In this document: positions 1 through 29,300 of the stretch, piece by piece
Numbering within the stretch: the stretch's first letter is position 1
Layout of the letters: every line of letters starts with the position of its first letter
NCBI RefSeq assembly: GCF_036588685.1
Contig: NC_086382.1
Coordinates: 4,997,001 to 5,061,000 of the forward strand
Length of the DNA stretch: 64,000 nucleotides
DNA from: Mytilus trossulus
Lineage: Eukaryota; Mollusca; Bivalvia; Mytilida; Mytilidae
Direction: 5' to 3'
Translations under genes and position numbers: made by a program
The notes under the pieces: model-generated
Told to the model about the DNA's origin: nothing
Databases searched by the model: none
The model's input: only the letters and a program-made list of their open reading frames with translations

Positions 1-246
1 AAATTTATGTAATCATTTCAAGATTACAATTGCAAATTGCCATAAAATCATTTCTAATGTTTAAGTCGATAGAAAATGTCTTCTTCATCTTCTATTGAAC
101 ATTGTTTGACTACTTGAAAATGAAATCCCTGACATAATATGCTCTGAAAATGAATAGCATGTCTTTTTTTACATTTAAGAAAACAAAAATTAAAGCCAAG
201 TGAAAATATGCAAACAAACAGTCCAAGGAGAACAGTACATTAAAAA
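1..246 (-). other. Downstream flank and probable 3' UTR of the taxilin gene
   Basis: This AT-rich stretch follows the taxilin stop codon (TAG, complement of 247-249) on the minus strand. I see no open frame or known repeat. It is most simply the 3' UTR and downstream flank. I could not fix a polyadenylation site with confidence. Confidence 0.5.
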
Positions 247-15156
<14,910 letters not shown>

Positions 15157-15990
15157 GCTATGTCATCTTCCTGGTATCAATTGTTTAGTCAATTTGGGGT
15201 TCAAGAAAGGGAGAACCAGGGGTAATACAGGTGCATGTGATTCCACACACACATATAAGATAACATCTAAGTATTCCCAGGCATTTACATAAAAAAACAT
15301 GGAATGTCATATGGTTGTACTGTTACAATTGTATTGCTATTACTAAATGCAGGAAATTATGCACATGCATGCCATGGGATGGGACAATCATCAACACTGC
15401 TTGTTTGTCATTACTAGAGGTCTTTTTCTTTTTTTTAATTTATAAGGTAATTTAATTATCATGTATGGATAATAAAAATACACTGATATCTTAATAAGCT
15501 CTTTTGGATTTTAGTATACATGTATTTGTATTTCAACATTTAGTAGCTCTAGAGTAAAGATAGTACTCTTTGTTGTTCAAATCTCATAGAATTATATGAA
15601 AGATTAATAAATAATAATCACTGAACACCAGGCCTCCAAGAGCATTTGTATTTACTACATGTATGTACATTGTATACTATACTGTACAATGTTTCGTCTT
15701 CTTTGAATGTGTAATAGTTAGTCACTATGTCTATACATGTACTAGATGAGGAAACTTGTCTGGCTGCAAAAATAACACAGGAAATAACTACATGTGCTTT
15801 ATGTACCATGAAAGTGCACTGAACAATAGAACACTTACCCTTAGCAGTGATATTGTTTGCCTTTAATTTGTGGAGAATACAGGCTTTTTCCCCTGGAGAA
15901 GAATCCCAATTTGAAAAAAAATGGCTTAAAATTATTCCCAAATAGACAACTTTTTTCCCAAACAGTGCAGTCTCAGTAGTAATTGTGCAT

Positions 15991-17548
15991 GAATTCAAAC
16001 TGAAAAACACTCATCTAAACATTTGTCATGCCTAAAATGACTATATGTGCACATTTGAGGGTCTATTTATGTATCATCACTGACAAAATGGGGTCTTATT
16101 TTAAAGCAGGGTTTGACTCTTGAAAGTGAGTCTGTAAAATGAAGTTTCAGTCAAATTCATGGTTTATTTTAAATTTCCCAATTTGATGAAAATGACACAT
16201 ATTTTCCCAATAAAAAGGGTAGAGGTAGTTATGAAAAAAGACAACAATATCACTGCTTAGTACAGTTACATGTATAATGTATAGTTCTAACTAAGACAAT
16301 CCAAGTTCTAGACTCAAAGTAAATCAAGCTGTATATTTATTCCCCATTTTTAAACTGGTGATTCTTATAAAATATCATGAATTCTATTTACCAAGTTCAA
16401 TTTTTATTATTTTTTTTAAAAAGGTTGAAATAGTACTTTGTGAATTTCATAGATTGTTCACCTTTGTTATAATAAACAATCATAATAAATTAAACATGAA
16501 CTGAGGTAGAGATAATGTTAATTTTCAACTGAACTAGCTATATAGCTACATGTACATATCAAAGCCAAAAGTGTTCAGCTGATTCAATCCCAGTTCTGTT
16601 TTATAAACCTACAATGCACATTGAAATAGACCCCCTTGACTGCTTCCTCAATGTTAGATAGTAATTATAGGTGCAGACAGCCCCAATATTGAGGATGATC
16701 ATGGTGATAAGTTTCTATAATTATCAACAAGATCATCACAGCTGGGGAAATATACATCTGGTAAGAAATGAATTCAAACTGAAAAACACTCATCTAAACA
16801 TTTGTCATGCCTAAAATGACTATATGTGCACATTTGAGGGTCTATTTATGTATCATCACTGACAAAATGGGGTCTTATTTTAAAGCAGGGTTTGACTCTT
16901 GAAAGTGAGTCTGTAAAATGAAGTTTCAGTCAAATTCATGGTTTATTTTAAATTTCCCAATTTGATGAAAATGACACATATTTTCCCAATAAAAAGGGTA
17001 GAGGTAGTTATGAAAAAAGACAACAATATCACTGCTTAGTACAGTTACATGTATAATGTATAGTTCTAACTAAGACAATCCAAGTTCTAGACTCAAAGTA
17101 AATCAAGCTGTATATTTATTCCCCATTTTTAAACTGGTGATTCTTATAAAATATCATGAATTCTATTTACCAAGTTCAATTTTTATTATTTTTTTTAAAA
17201 AGGTTGAAATAGTACTTTGTGAATTTCATAGATTGTTCACCTTTGTTATAATAAACAATCATAATAAATTAAACATGAACTGAGGTAGAGATAATGTTAA
17301 TTTTCAACTGAACTAGCTATATAGCTACATGTACATATCAAAGCCAAAAGTGTTCAGCTGATTCAATCCCAGTTCTGTTTTATAAACCTACAATGCACAT
17401 TGAAATAGACCCCCTTGACTGCTTCCTCAATGTTAGATAGTAATTATAGGTGCAGACAGCCCCAATATTGAGGATGATCATGGTGATAAGTTTCTATAAT
17501 TATCAACAAGATCATCACAGCTGGGGAAATATACATCTGGTAAGAAAT
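15991..17548. repeat. 779-bp direct tandem duplication, two copies
   Basis: 15991-16769 and 16770-17548 are the same sequence by eye, both starting GAATTCAAACTGAAAAACAC and running to GGTAAGAAATG. Every line I compared matched with no difference. It contains no gene. It is either a very recent duplication or an assembly artefact from two haplotypes. Confidence 0.93.
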
Positions 17549-19741
17549 GGTACACCTCTAATCATTCCTATCTGATTGATGCTAATTTGAAAATGATAGT
17601 TCCACATTGAGATCTTTGATAAGATTACATGATCAATACATTGTATCCTTAGGCCCTAGGGATCAGAAATAAAAAATGTGAAGACTTGTGTTCTAGGACC
17701 TTTAAGTTTCAATTCCAAAAAGAAAGTCCTTAATTATAAATACATAAAATAAAACTATATGGTTTTAATAATAGAATCAAAATATATATATATATATATT
17801 TTAAATTTTGTGTGACGTGCCTAGAATTTTTTTATTTTGTATGTAAATATACTTCTTTTTTTTTTTTAAATAATTACAAAAATGTAGTACCTTTTTAACT
17901 AATACCAGTTGTCAACTGGTATAAGTTAAAAAAAAAACTTGTATAATACTTCCATGGTTCTACATACATCATGTACATGTGCATTCAATAATTATGGTTG
18001 GTACATTTTTGACTTTTCTCAATTAAATGATAAATTCATCTTGCCTTAGTGTTATCTATTAAATATATATAAAAAAAATCATCTAATTAGAATTATATGG
18101 TCTCTCAAAAGTATTTTAATGCAAATTTTTAATTTGACATCTCTTGATTGGTTGCAATTGATGTTTCAATCTTTGGATAATTGGACCAGGACAGCATGAA
18201 TTTCGTTTGATCAATTACAGCCAAGAGTGATTGAAACATTATACTATATATTCTATCAACACCATAAATTTGTACTCAATTAAGCAAGAGTTATTGAAAC
18301 CTTAATGAAATTTCTAGCGGAGATGCTGTTTCAAAAATTAATTCTCAGCCATGCTACATTTACATGTTCAAATAGAACTAAAACAAAATAACAACATCTA
18401 AAAAAACATAATGTTTACAGACATACAATGTATATATGTATCAAGAATAAGAAGTACATACTTTGGTGGGATGTTTTGTATCTCCGTCATGGTTACTAGT
18501 TATAGAATTCCCCATTTCATTCCGAAAAAACAAAACTCTGACCAATTAATTAGAACTGGCCACTGACTATTACTTCTTTTTTTACATCTTATCCAAGAAG
18601 GCCAGCCAGAGAGCAATAGAAAACCCACTGGCATCTATCTAAATGATATCTGACAAATAACATTTATTATGTACATGATGTATTTCTTTGTTTATGAAAT
18701 TAACATCTTGGAACTGTTGGCAAAGACTGCATGTGTATAGTTACAGCAGCTGTCTCATGCTGAAGTCTACCTGCTGAAGTTATGTAATTCATATTCAAAT
18801 TCTACTTCTTTTAGAAACATCTTGAAATGATTTATGTTTTTTATCCCAAAATAAATCCATGAGCTTGAGGCCTCTTTTAAAAACAGCATGAACAGAGGGC
18901 AGATCAATCATTTGGGGCATATTGACTTTCAACATGTTCAAGTACATTTTTATATATATTTTCAACATCCATGTAATTATCAAAACTGATCATTGCCAAA
19001 AATAATATATAGTCCAAATTTTGACTATGGTAATAAGTTTAGAGACCATGTACAATTTATAATTTAATACAAAATGGTTCAGTAAAAAAGAAATCACTCC
19101 TGGGTGGGAGGAGGGTAATAAATACAAATGTACATAAATTTATTTTCACTTTTTACTGGTAATATAGTTGACTGAATGCGTGGAACACAGAAACAAATTT
19201 ACACTGGGGAAATGAGGAAAAAATGTATGAAATCTTACTTCACCACAATTTGCTAGTAGAACACCAACAACACCACCCATACCATCTCTGACAAGATATA
19301 GAGATACACTGTAGATATGTCAATCACCAGACTAGACTCTCACATGCCTCTAATTACTGTCAGATGCTCTTCATTAATTACACGAGGGTCAGAGGGAGGG
19401 GTATTGGGACTATTGCATTTTTAATGATTTTTCACTAGAGATATATTGAACTGTGATGATTGACATCATTGGTGTACATACATGCATAAGTGATAAATAT
19501 TTATTAATGTATCTGGCTGTATTTTCAAACTATGAGCCCCCTCCTTTTAAGAAGTTTTCCTTCTTCCTATACATGTACATGTACATACATCATGTACATG
19601 TACGTTTACATGTATATAAATTCATGCTCTTTTCAGTTGAAATACATTTTGTAGAAATCACCTGAACTTTTACACCACTTTCACATACAAAATCCCTTAA
19701 ACAAATGTTAAAATTTTGAAATGAGGCCATAATAAATAATA

Positions 19742-19951
19742 GGTTTGTTTGCCCAAACGCTACCTACCCAGAAAAAAGCTGCCTTCTCAAATTCTTTTAT
19801 TGTCCTGATTTGAAGAAGTTTTTTTTTAATCAAATACGCATGAAGACTAATAAACATCTGATACTTCAATTTCTTTTTTGAAAAAAAAAAAAGAAAATGC
19901 CTACCTACCTTCCCACTGTCTCAACCTTTGGGTATGGTTTGGGCAAACCAA
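19742..19951. mobile_element. 210-bp TIR element (MITE)
   Basis: The left end GGTTTGTTTGCCCAAAC is mirrored at the right end by GGTTTGGGCAAACCAAA. Just inside, CTACCTACC on the left also recurs near the right end as CCTACCTACC in direct orientation. No open frame. Superfamily not assigned. Confidence 0.5.
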
Positions 19952-22900
19952 AATGTTTAAGTGTGGCTTGATCAAAGATATATCGATTAGTATAATTAGA
20001 GGAAGAACAATAGCTGTGTGCAAAACTTTTCAGTTTCACATCATGTGGTAAAATTTTAGGGACATTTTATCAATTGTAAAATGTGGAAAAGGATTAAGTT
20101 GTATTTTTACATGTAAATCAAGTCAGTGTACAAATGCATAAATGTCATAGCAACTTTTCACATAGAAATGGACTGTTACATCGAATGTTTGTAAACCTTA
20201 TTTTTGCTTTTTTTACAGTTAAATTTTACCATGAAAGAGGTTGTCCTGTAATGGAATTTTTATTCAAATCCCTGTTAATATATTATAGCTCATTTTGGGA
20301 AAAATATTCTTCAGTAAGGAAATAATCAGGTGGAAAAAGCATACAAAATTTCATCTGTAGTCTGCATGTAGAGCGTGTGGACCCCAGTGAACACATTAAT
20401 CACAACAATTCTAAGGTTGAAGTGAAACTGATCAGAGTTCATGTAAAGCAGTTTAAAGAAGGTCATTTTGACCAACAATCAGAAATTTCCATGATTTTTT
20501 TCTGAATTTTTACCAACTTCTGAACTTAGCTGCACCTACAAACTGAAGTAGTCGTTTCCTAGGTGTATTCAATAAAAAAAAAATCATCAGTAGGTACAAG
20601 GCCACAGGCAAATGACAGGTTTTCACTTTCTTTGGAAGTTTGAGGCATCTGAACTTCTTGAGTCAAACATCTAAGGGAAACCCATCCCTCACAAAAAAAC
20701 AAATTTTATCATTTTTTTAAAGTTTGTATTTTAGCTCAAAATTAACATTAAAACCAAAAAACATGACAATGAATTAATAGTGTAACACTGATGAAACATG
20801 CATACACCACAAAATACATAATGTATAAGTCATAAAATTGTCATCCAAAAGTATGGAGCAAAATAACAGTATTTTGAGTATGGCAGTAATACAATGTACA
20901 TGAAAATACTATTTAACCTTGTAATTAATATTCCTTAACTTAATAGCTGTTCCTTATATATAATCTACTACAGCGTACATATTTTGCCCAACATACAAAA
21001 AGTTGAAAAAAGTATTAGTTACTTTAGGGGAATTTACATTTTTGTATATATGTACATGTTTCTAAATATATAAACCCTTTCACTGATTGCTGCCCAGACA
21101 GAAGCTACTCTAGAACTGAGACGATGGCTTCCCTGGCTACTATTACTCAAGTTGGAGATCTTCATAATAAATGTCAATAAAAACTTTGTAGTTATTTGTG
21201 TATTTTTTTGATTCACTAACACCATGTTCACAGTTTGTTCTTGTTTTGATAATTTTTTATTCATAAAATTTTCCAAATTTCAAATTTTTGGCATTATCTA
21301 GGTGAAATCCTCAAAATTCTGCTTTTTGATCCCATATCATAATTTTTTAACCCAAAACCAAAATTTTTTTTTAACTTTTAAGAGGCTGTACATGTACAAA
21401 TACCTCACATTGAAGGATGTTCATTCCAAGTGTTTTGTACATAAAACAACATTTTGTCAAAAAAGTATACTACATTTGTAGTTAGGCTTCAATTCTTCCA
21501 TATTTTTTCAAAAAAAATGCTCCCTCATTTCAAATTCTCGTAAATTCCATAAAATTCCTCTAATTTTGACACGGTTTTTAACAAACAGAATCGCCATGTT
21601 TAACAGTTTACACTTTCAACTGGGTTTTCATCAAAGAAAGATAACTCTTGTTTGCACTGTTTTGAGCGGGAAATATAAAAAGAGGTATTCCGATCACGGT
21701 AAAACAGGACTCATCGTCAGCTGTCTGAAGCGTGAATCCCGGTAAACTGGCACTCATCGGCGAAAGGGTTAAGAGGGAATTCTGAACATGCTGTGTTGAG
21801 ACATAAACATTTTATATCGACTCCTAAATCAAACCGTTCTTATTTCTTGAAAAATCAGAGCTCTTTCCATTATTCAACACTTGAAGTGCAAATATCCATA
21901 AAAAAAAATGGTCAAAAATAGTGTTATGAATAAGAGAATTTCACTACATATTCTTTCAAATTTTGTTGTCATAAAAATACTTCTACTTTTTGAAAGATAA
22001 GCAATCAAGATGTCCTGATGGTGTGTTGATAGAACCAGAAAATGTAGACTTTAATTTAATGGCTGTAAATATTATGCAGTTTGTCGATATTAATTCATCA
22101 ACAAATGTGTTTGCTTTTTCTTTGTACATGTTTTAGTGCATAGTTTGCAATATAAACCCCAACACTTATCATACATGTCATAGGGAAAAACCCAAATTGT
22201 CTGTATGAAAACTGAAAAAAATAGCAATCTATTTCTATGATGTACAATAATGGACTTCAAAGTCATGACACAGTTCTCCTTTTCTTTCTTCATTTATCAT
22301 TAATGATAGTTCATTTATTTTTTAAATCAAAATAAATCATAAGTTAAGACATTTACTTACTTACATGCCTTACTAAACATAATAAATGAAAGTACTCACT
22401 GCATATTTTTTTTTATTATTATATCAATATTTAACACCATTATACGATGATGTAATCTTCTTAACATGTAATGGGCCCCAAGCATGGGAGGTCCTACATG
22501 TTCAATGCAAATAAATGTGCATTAACTTCTTGTTATAAAATTTTCCACTATTATTATAAATTTATATGGGCAGTGCAAATTTTAAAACAATTATAGATTT
22601 ATGTTGTGTAAAATATTTTATGTAAATCCTTGAATGGTAATTAAATTATCTGGTCATGGAATATAATGAGTTACTGTACATATTTGACATGATGCACACC
22701 ACTAAAAGGTTAAATCAAAATGTGGTGTAAAATTTCACATATCTAACGAGATTTCAGAATGCATTTCTAACAATCATATGGATGAATGACCATAAACAAA
22801 TATTAGGCCAATTGTAAGCATTTTTAAACATGCAATAAACAAAGTTTTAACATGTCCATGCATGAATGAGTACCCACAATCTTTCTATTCCTAAAATAAT

Positions 22901-23225
22901 CATTTTTAAAGTTTCAATTTTTTTTTTCATGATATCAATAAAGAAAATGCTTAATTTTGTACTGTGCTTATTCATAACATGTATTTCTTTTTTGCTTCAG
23001 GGATCAAAGTTCCAAATTTATTACTTCTCAGATCAAAGAGAAAGTGGTTACTACGGTTAAAGCTAAAAGATGTCGGCTTTCTACAATGAAACGTGTTCTA
23101 TTATGATTTAAAGACAAAATTCACTTTTGAATGCAATAATACTGTGACATACAAACGTCTAAATCAAGCAGAAAACCGGCGATAAACTCACCAAAATTAA
23201 ACGAAATTTTTTTCAGTGGTGGCTG

Positions 23226-23310
23226 CCATGTTATGACGTAGAAGGCATGCGTTCGCTCGTGACTTTTCGATCTTTTCAGTGTTCTGACGTCAAAGCCCGA
23301 GAACACAACG
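23226..23310 (+). promoter_or_regulatory. Likely ALDH16A1 core promoter with CRE sites
   Basis: Immediately upstream of the ATG is a perfect TGACGTCA (23285-23292) and a half-type TGACGTA (23234-23240), both known CREB/ATF-type sites. A GCCAT motif (YY1-like, 23225-23229) is also present. The stretch is more GC-rich than its surroundings and has no TATA box, as expected of a housekeeping promoter. Function is inference. Confidence 0.5.
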
Positions 23311-26300
23311 ATGGCTGCTGACACGAAAACCAACACAAAAAATTCTGTTGCTGAAATCTTTAAGAGCATGGAATATGGACCTGCTCCTGAAGCTGACAAT
23401 GTTGCCAAGGTTAATTTTAAAACATTTCTATACATATTACAAATGCACAAGAGCTGTCACATAATAATTACCCCACTGACCTCATTACAAGCCAACACAT
23501 AAATCATGTTTTCCCCATGTCCATGACTTTGTACACAACATAAATGTAAACTATTGAGCAAAACAAACTCCCAACAAAAACAATGTTGTCAGGGGGAAAT
23601 ATAATTATTGATTGACTTTAGACAGCATAATTTTTTATTTTTTTTGCCGTGTTAAATAATTACATCAAAATAAGACCAGAAACATGTAATTTTCAGAATA
23701 ATGAGATATACATGGGGTCTCATTAGGGAGTTCTGATCCCAGATCCTGCTCACTGTTTTGTCAGATTCCTGTATCCCGCTTACACTATATACGTAAGCAA
23801 TTCTCATTTTTTGGTAATTTCCTGTGTCCCGCAAAACTTCATTTCCCCATTTTCACGCACAATAATTTCATGAATTAGACTTTCACGAGTCCAATTAAAA
23901 AATATTGGCAATCCCATGGCACACTTAGACCCCAATGAGACCCACACATAAACCAGTCTGTTTGCAAAAAATTTAAAAAAGTTGAAATATAGCAAAGGAA
24001 TAGAATATTTAGATGATAAAAATCACAATAGTTGGTATAGCAGTGTCAGACACCTATGTAAAATTATTGATCTGCCTAGTAACTTTATTAATTTTAGTAA
24101 ATACAAATTCAGAAAATGTTTACTTAATTGTTTAAAAGTATCCTATTAGTCCAGTCAATCTAGCATAAACATGATAAATTTGACCCTAACCCGAAAGTAA
24201 TTGCAACAGAAGATTTTTAAGTTTTAATCTTTAGCATTATACCCCATATATACACAGTAAAAAGTCCGATAAAATCTAACTTGAGGAAGACTAAAAAAAT
24301 CACCATTTAAAATTCCTAAGGAGATTTGCATTGAAAAGGGAGATAACTCTTGCAAAAAAGGCAGAAATATCAATACAAATTGATACAAAATTATTGCTTT
24401 ACCGCTTCTATTCATCAGAATATATTGATTCTTGATATTTTAGTGGTCAATCCTATATTAAAAAAAAAAAGATTTATACCTGCGAGGCCCCTTAACACAA
24501 TGAATACCAATCATCAGTCACCTCATCAACAGCTCTTGGATCGTGTTGACAACTTTAAGAAAAAAAGAGTTCCAATGTTCCTTTGTGCTTATATAAATTT
24601 ATCTTAAAAAAAGCACAAAAAAATACAGTTTCAGAGAAAATGCATTGTGAATTTTTTTATACATGTTATAATTTGAATTACTATTACCAACATTTATCCA
24701 AGGGCAAAATTTGTTTATTATATTTGAAATTATTGTCTAACATGTAAAACATGTAAAAGATATTGCTGATATAAACCTATGATAACATTTTCATGGTTTC
24801 TGACAAGAATTGAACTTACAAGAGTTCTCAAATATCTTACAATCATGACAATGCAATTTTTCTGTATAATCAATATTTCCATGGGGCATACCTCTAATAC
24901 AAAGTTTGTGATTCAGACTGAGCTTTGAACTCATGCAAGACATTGCATGTATTAAAGTATGATGGAAGTTTCGTAAAATCCATGAGAGCACTAATGAATC
25001 AATTTTCCTTATGTTTAAATGCATAGGGACCCAATTAAAAAGAAATCTACATAGTACATCAGCATCATGTTGTTCCCACACTTTTGAACAGTTTATATTA
25101 TGTCTGACATGTTTGAAGAATGTTTTTATCAAATGTTCCAAAGAATTAATTTTAAAGCTATGGATTCATTCTGTTGATATTATTCAGGCATGGCTGAATG
25201 ACCATGACAATGGTGAATTTGGGCTGTTCATTGATGGAAAATGGGTAAAACCTGATGGCAGAAAAACATATCAGACAAAAAATCCTGCAACTGGTGAGTA
25301 TACTCAGTATACAGTACTAATTGGAAAGAACATGGATGTTGTACATGAATATAATTCATAACACAAAATGGATACACCCATGTGACAAAAGAAAAACAAA
25401 AAACACAGTTATTTTATTGCTGTTCACACCAAGAACCATATTTGACCAAAAATGGTTTACCTTTGCAAATTGTGACTTAGATAAAGAGTTGTCTCATTGG
25501 CACAAGTTTATACCACATCTTAATATATCTACTTCAACACATGGCAAACATTCACACCTCACTAAAAGTTCAGAAGTTCAGGGCTAGCAAAATATGATCA
25601 GTGGGTGCATGTGTAAAAATGACAAGATCTGCTTAATTTTGAGTGTATAGTGTGACATTCATTTAAACTGAACTAGTACAAATTTGTATAAAGGAGCAAG
25701 CTGAAGCCTTTCTCTGGTTGCATGATTTTCTTGCTTTGTTGAAGACCCACTTGTGGCTTTCAGCTGTTCTTTGGTCAAGATGTTGTCTCTTTGACACATT
25801 CCACATTTCCATTCTCAATTTTATTTGAGAAGCTTATATAAGATATGTCTTATTTATTATATTAGGTGAACCACTGGCAACAACTATACAAGGAGAACAA
25901 GAAGATGTAGATTTGGCTGTAAGTTCAGCAAAGAAGGCTTATGAAACTTGGAGTAAGACACCAAATCATGTCAGAGCTAGACATTTATACAGGTAGATAT
26001 CATGAAAAGTTGTAATTAATGTTATTGTGTCACTGGATAGCCTTTTTCTATCTGTATTAAAATAAGGAGATGTTGCGTTATTGCAAATGAGATGGCTATC
26101 CACTAGAGGTAAATGAAGTGGTACATTGTAGTAGGCAATTATAAGCCATTGTACAGCCTTCAACAATGAGAAAAACTTATACAATGTAGAAGGCTTTTAA
26201 TTTATTTTTTTAAATCAAACAATTCAAACAGGTAACCCAACATTAAAATTAGTAACAAAACAAACATGACAGTCATTAACCAATAACATCCACTGTACTA

Positions 26301-29300
26301 CAAGCTCCTTACTTAGGAAAGGCCGATAAAGAATATTACAGTGTTAAACATGATGTTTAAAAAGTTGAATCATATATGAATCAAGGATATCCTCTTTACT
26401 ATAGGCTACTGAATCAGGACAAGCTCATAAAGAATAATAAAGAATTTAACATGCTTTAAAATAAGTTGGATGAATTCAATTCACAGTCAAAAGAAAAAAA
26501 ATCTTCTTATTGAATGAACAGGAAACAGAAAACTAAAACTAAATCTTTTGATATTTGCAGCATTGCTAGACACATCCAGAAACACATGAGGTTGTTCAGT
26601 GTTGTAGAAGCTATGGATAATGGTAAAACATTCCGTGAGACCAGAGATGCTGATATACCAATTGTGGTCCGTCATTTCTATCATCACGCTGGCTGGGCTC
26701 AGTTAATGGACACAGAAATGAGAGGATGGAAATCTGTTGGTAAAGAAAATTAACAATTAGTGATTGAATATCTCAAGTTAAAACTATAACATACATGATA
26801 AGAAAACAAATTGTGAAAGAAATGCAGAAAAAATACAAGGATTGATTTTGTGTTTCATTGCAATTGAGATACATGTAATGATGTACATTTAGGAAAACTG
26901 TCAATAGATTTTTCATAGAAAATATATCTGAAGAAATGAATATTTTCACTGATTAATAAGTTTTTCTTTGCAACTTTAACTTATATGAGTTTTCATGGCA
27001 TGTCTTGTGATTTTCCTAGCAAATTTATTGGAAGAAATGAATGTTTGGGGATTTTTCATAGAAAATGTATAAAAAAGTTGCTATTGGTCAGAAATATTAT
27101 GGATGAATTTAACCGCACTATGTTTTTCCAGTTTTTTTTGTGATTTCAAGATTACCAGTATCTTTTCAAATGTATGCATTTTTTAGGTGTTATTGGAGGT
27201 ATTGTACCTTGGAATTTCCCTTTGATGTTACTGACTTGGAAGATTGCCCCAGCTTTAGCCATGGGTAACACAGTGGTCCTGAAACCAGCTACATACACCA
27301 GACTCTCAGCCCTGTTACTGGCAGAGGTTTGTGCCGAGGCAGGACTGCCACCTGGTGTGTTTAATGTGGTCACAGGAAATGGAGCAATGGGCAGTAAACT
27401 AGCAGATCATCCTGATGTGGACAAAGTGGCATTTACTGGGTCTACAGGGGTAAATATTCACATAACAGGATACAATTTAGTCCAGTTTGAAAACAATTAT
27501 ATAATTGTGGTTGAAAAAATTATTTGGTCCTAAATGTATATGGTCTTTTATACAAATATCTTTAAAGGTTTGCATTTATTTTGTTTGATTTGAATGGATA
27601 TTGGACTAGGCAATTTATTTAGAATTTAGTTTTGATGGTCAAATATTTGACCATTTGTTGAATCTATTATGCTAAACACAAGGCTATCTAGTGATTGTTA
27701 TAATGGTGCTAGTTTATGATAAAAGTCTAAATTACAACATTTACATGGGTGTACTGGTAAATGGATGTTATTAGGCTCTGTATGGTTGATGTTATGGTTA
27801 GGTTATCTATAACTCATGCATGTTCACTCCTATTATATCTGATATTGTCAGGTAAAATATAAACTATACAAAACATTTTTCATGCCTATTAAAACATTAA
27901 AATGTGATAGTAATTCACAGAGTAAGAATATACTTTTAATGTCTGTTGTGTTGATTAAACCGTATTTTTGTTATTTTTAGGTTGGTCAGACATTACGTAG
28001 ATTGACTGCTGGAAGTGGGAAGAAATTATCGTTAGAGTTAGGAGGGAAATCCCCTGTTGTTGTATTTGAGACAGCAGACCTAGATAGTACTGTGGAAGGT
28101 GTTGTGGATGCAATCTGGTTTAACCAGGGACAGGTAGGTTTTATCAAAGACAGTAGACCTGGTAACCTAAAATATTAATTAAAGAAGAAGAGTTTATGCT
28201 GTAAATATTAATTACAGAAGAAAAATTTATGCTGTATGTCAATAATATGTAATAATCAAGAGAAAAAATAATTATTTAACATTTTTGACCAAGGAATAGT
28301 TCAAAATTAATTTGAAAGCATGATGATTGGGGTCAATTTTTTTGTCTTTTCAAGATTTTGATATTGCCTATATCTTACACGATTTTAATGCTTAATAATA
28401 CTGTATTGGAGTGATTGGGCGATTAAGAATTTGATATTCTGAAGAGAATTGAAAAAAATGGATGAGTGTTTGGAAAGCCATTTGATATTTTTTGTTTGTT
28501 TGTCTGATGCATCTATTAAAATACCTTATTTACAAGTTTACTATCTACAGGTCTGCAGTGCAGGATCTAGATTACTTGTACAAGAAGGCATCCATGACAA
28601 ACTGGTGGCCAAACTGAAAGAGAGGTTGACCCACTTTAGAGTAGGTGATAGTTTAGACAAGACAGTGGATATGGGAGCTATTGTTGATGAATCCCAGAGG
28701 AAATCAATTGAAGAATATGTGGAATCTGCTAGACAAGAAGGAGCAGAGGTAGGATAGTAAAAAAGTACACATGTGATTTTAGGAAACAGTAAATATGTTA
28801 ACCTAAAGCAGATACAGTTGTCAAAACATAATTAAACTATGCTATGTTAATTGACTCACTTATTACAGAAAGTATCAGGGCTCACACTACTTCAGAATTA
28901 TAGGGAGAAGTGACTTCTCTTTTTGAAACTGATAGGGAGAAGTGGTGAGATTTGAAAGAGAAGTGGTCATTCGTGTGGTGCTTTACAATGTTTGGATTTT
29001 ACTGTAGTATAAATGGTCATTTGTAAATAATGTTCTTTTTATATTGTTCAATTTTTATCTGAGTATTCAATTAAAGTAACATTTCAAATTAAAAGTTGTT
29101 TAAATTTTACTTAGGGCCTTGTGAAAAACTACCAACTAAATATCAAGCACTAAAAAAAAAAAAAAATATTTTAAAAAAGGTAAAGAAATTATAAAATAAC
29201 AATTACAATTTAATTAAAAACTAGCTTGTGTATGAAATTCAGTGTTTCTCATCAAAATATATATAAAGGTAAGCTGGGCCATAATATATTGACATTAGTG

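Larger units (their letters stand above)
15157..23310. other. Gene-free interval between taxilin and ALDH16A1
   Basis: I find no conserved coding exon here. It holds a 779-bp tandem duplication (15991-17548), a small TIR element (19742-19951), and AT-rich sequence with many TACATGTA palindromes. Because both genes point away from it, it must contain the taxilin promoter and end in the ALDH16A1 promoter. A short ATG followed by a good donor (GTATGT) on the minus strand near 18461-18490 could be a taxilin leader exon, but its phase does not fit exon 2. Confidence 0.55.

Noticed and set aside
18461..18490. Minus-strand ATG followed by a good donor as coding exon 1 of taxilin
   Set aside because: The donor leaves phase 2, while exon 2 needs phase 0; joining gives an early stop. 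It could still be a noncoding leader.
23121..23450. Minus-strand 109-codon frame over the ALDH16A1 promoter
   Set aside because: It overlaps ALDH16A1 exon 1 in antisense and has no recognisable domain.
24791..25141. Minus-strand 116-codon frame rich in Cys and His
   Set aside because: It lies in ALDH16A1 intron 1. Cys/His spacing does not fit a zinc finger, and no start, splice or homology support was found.
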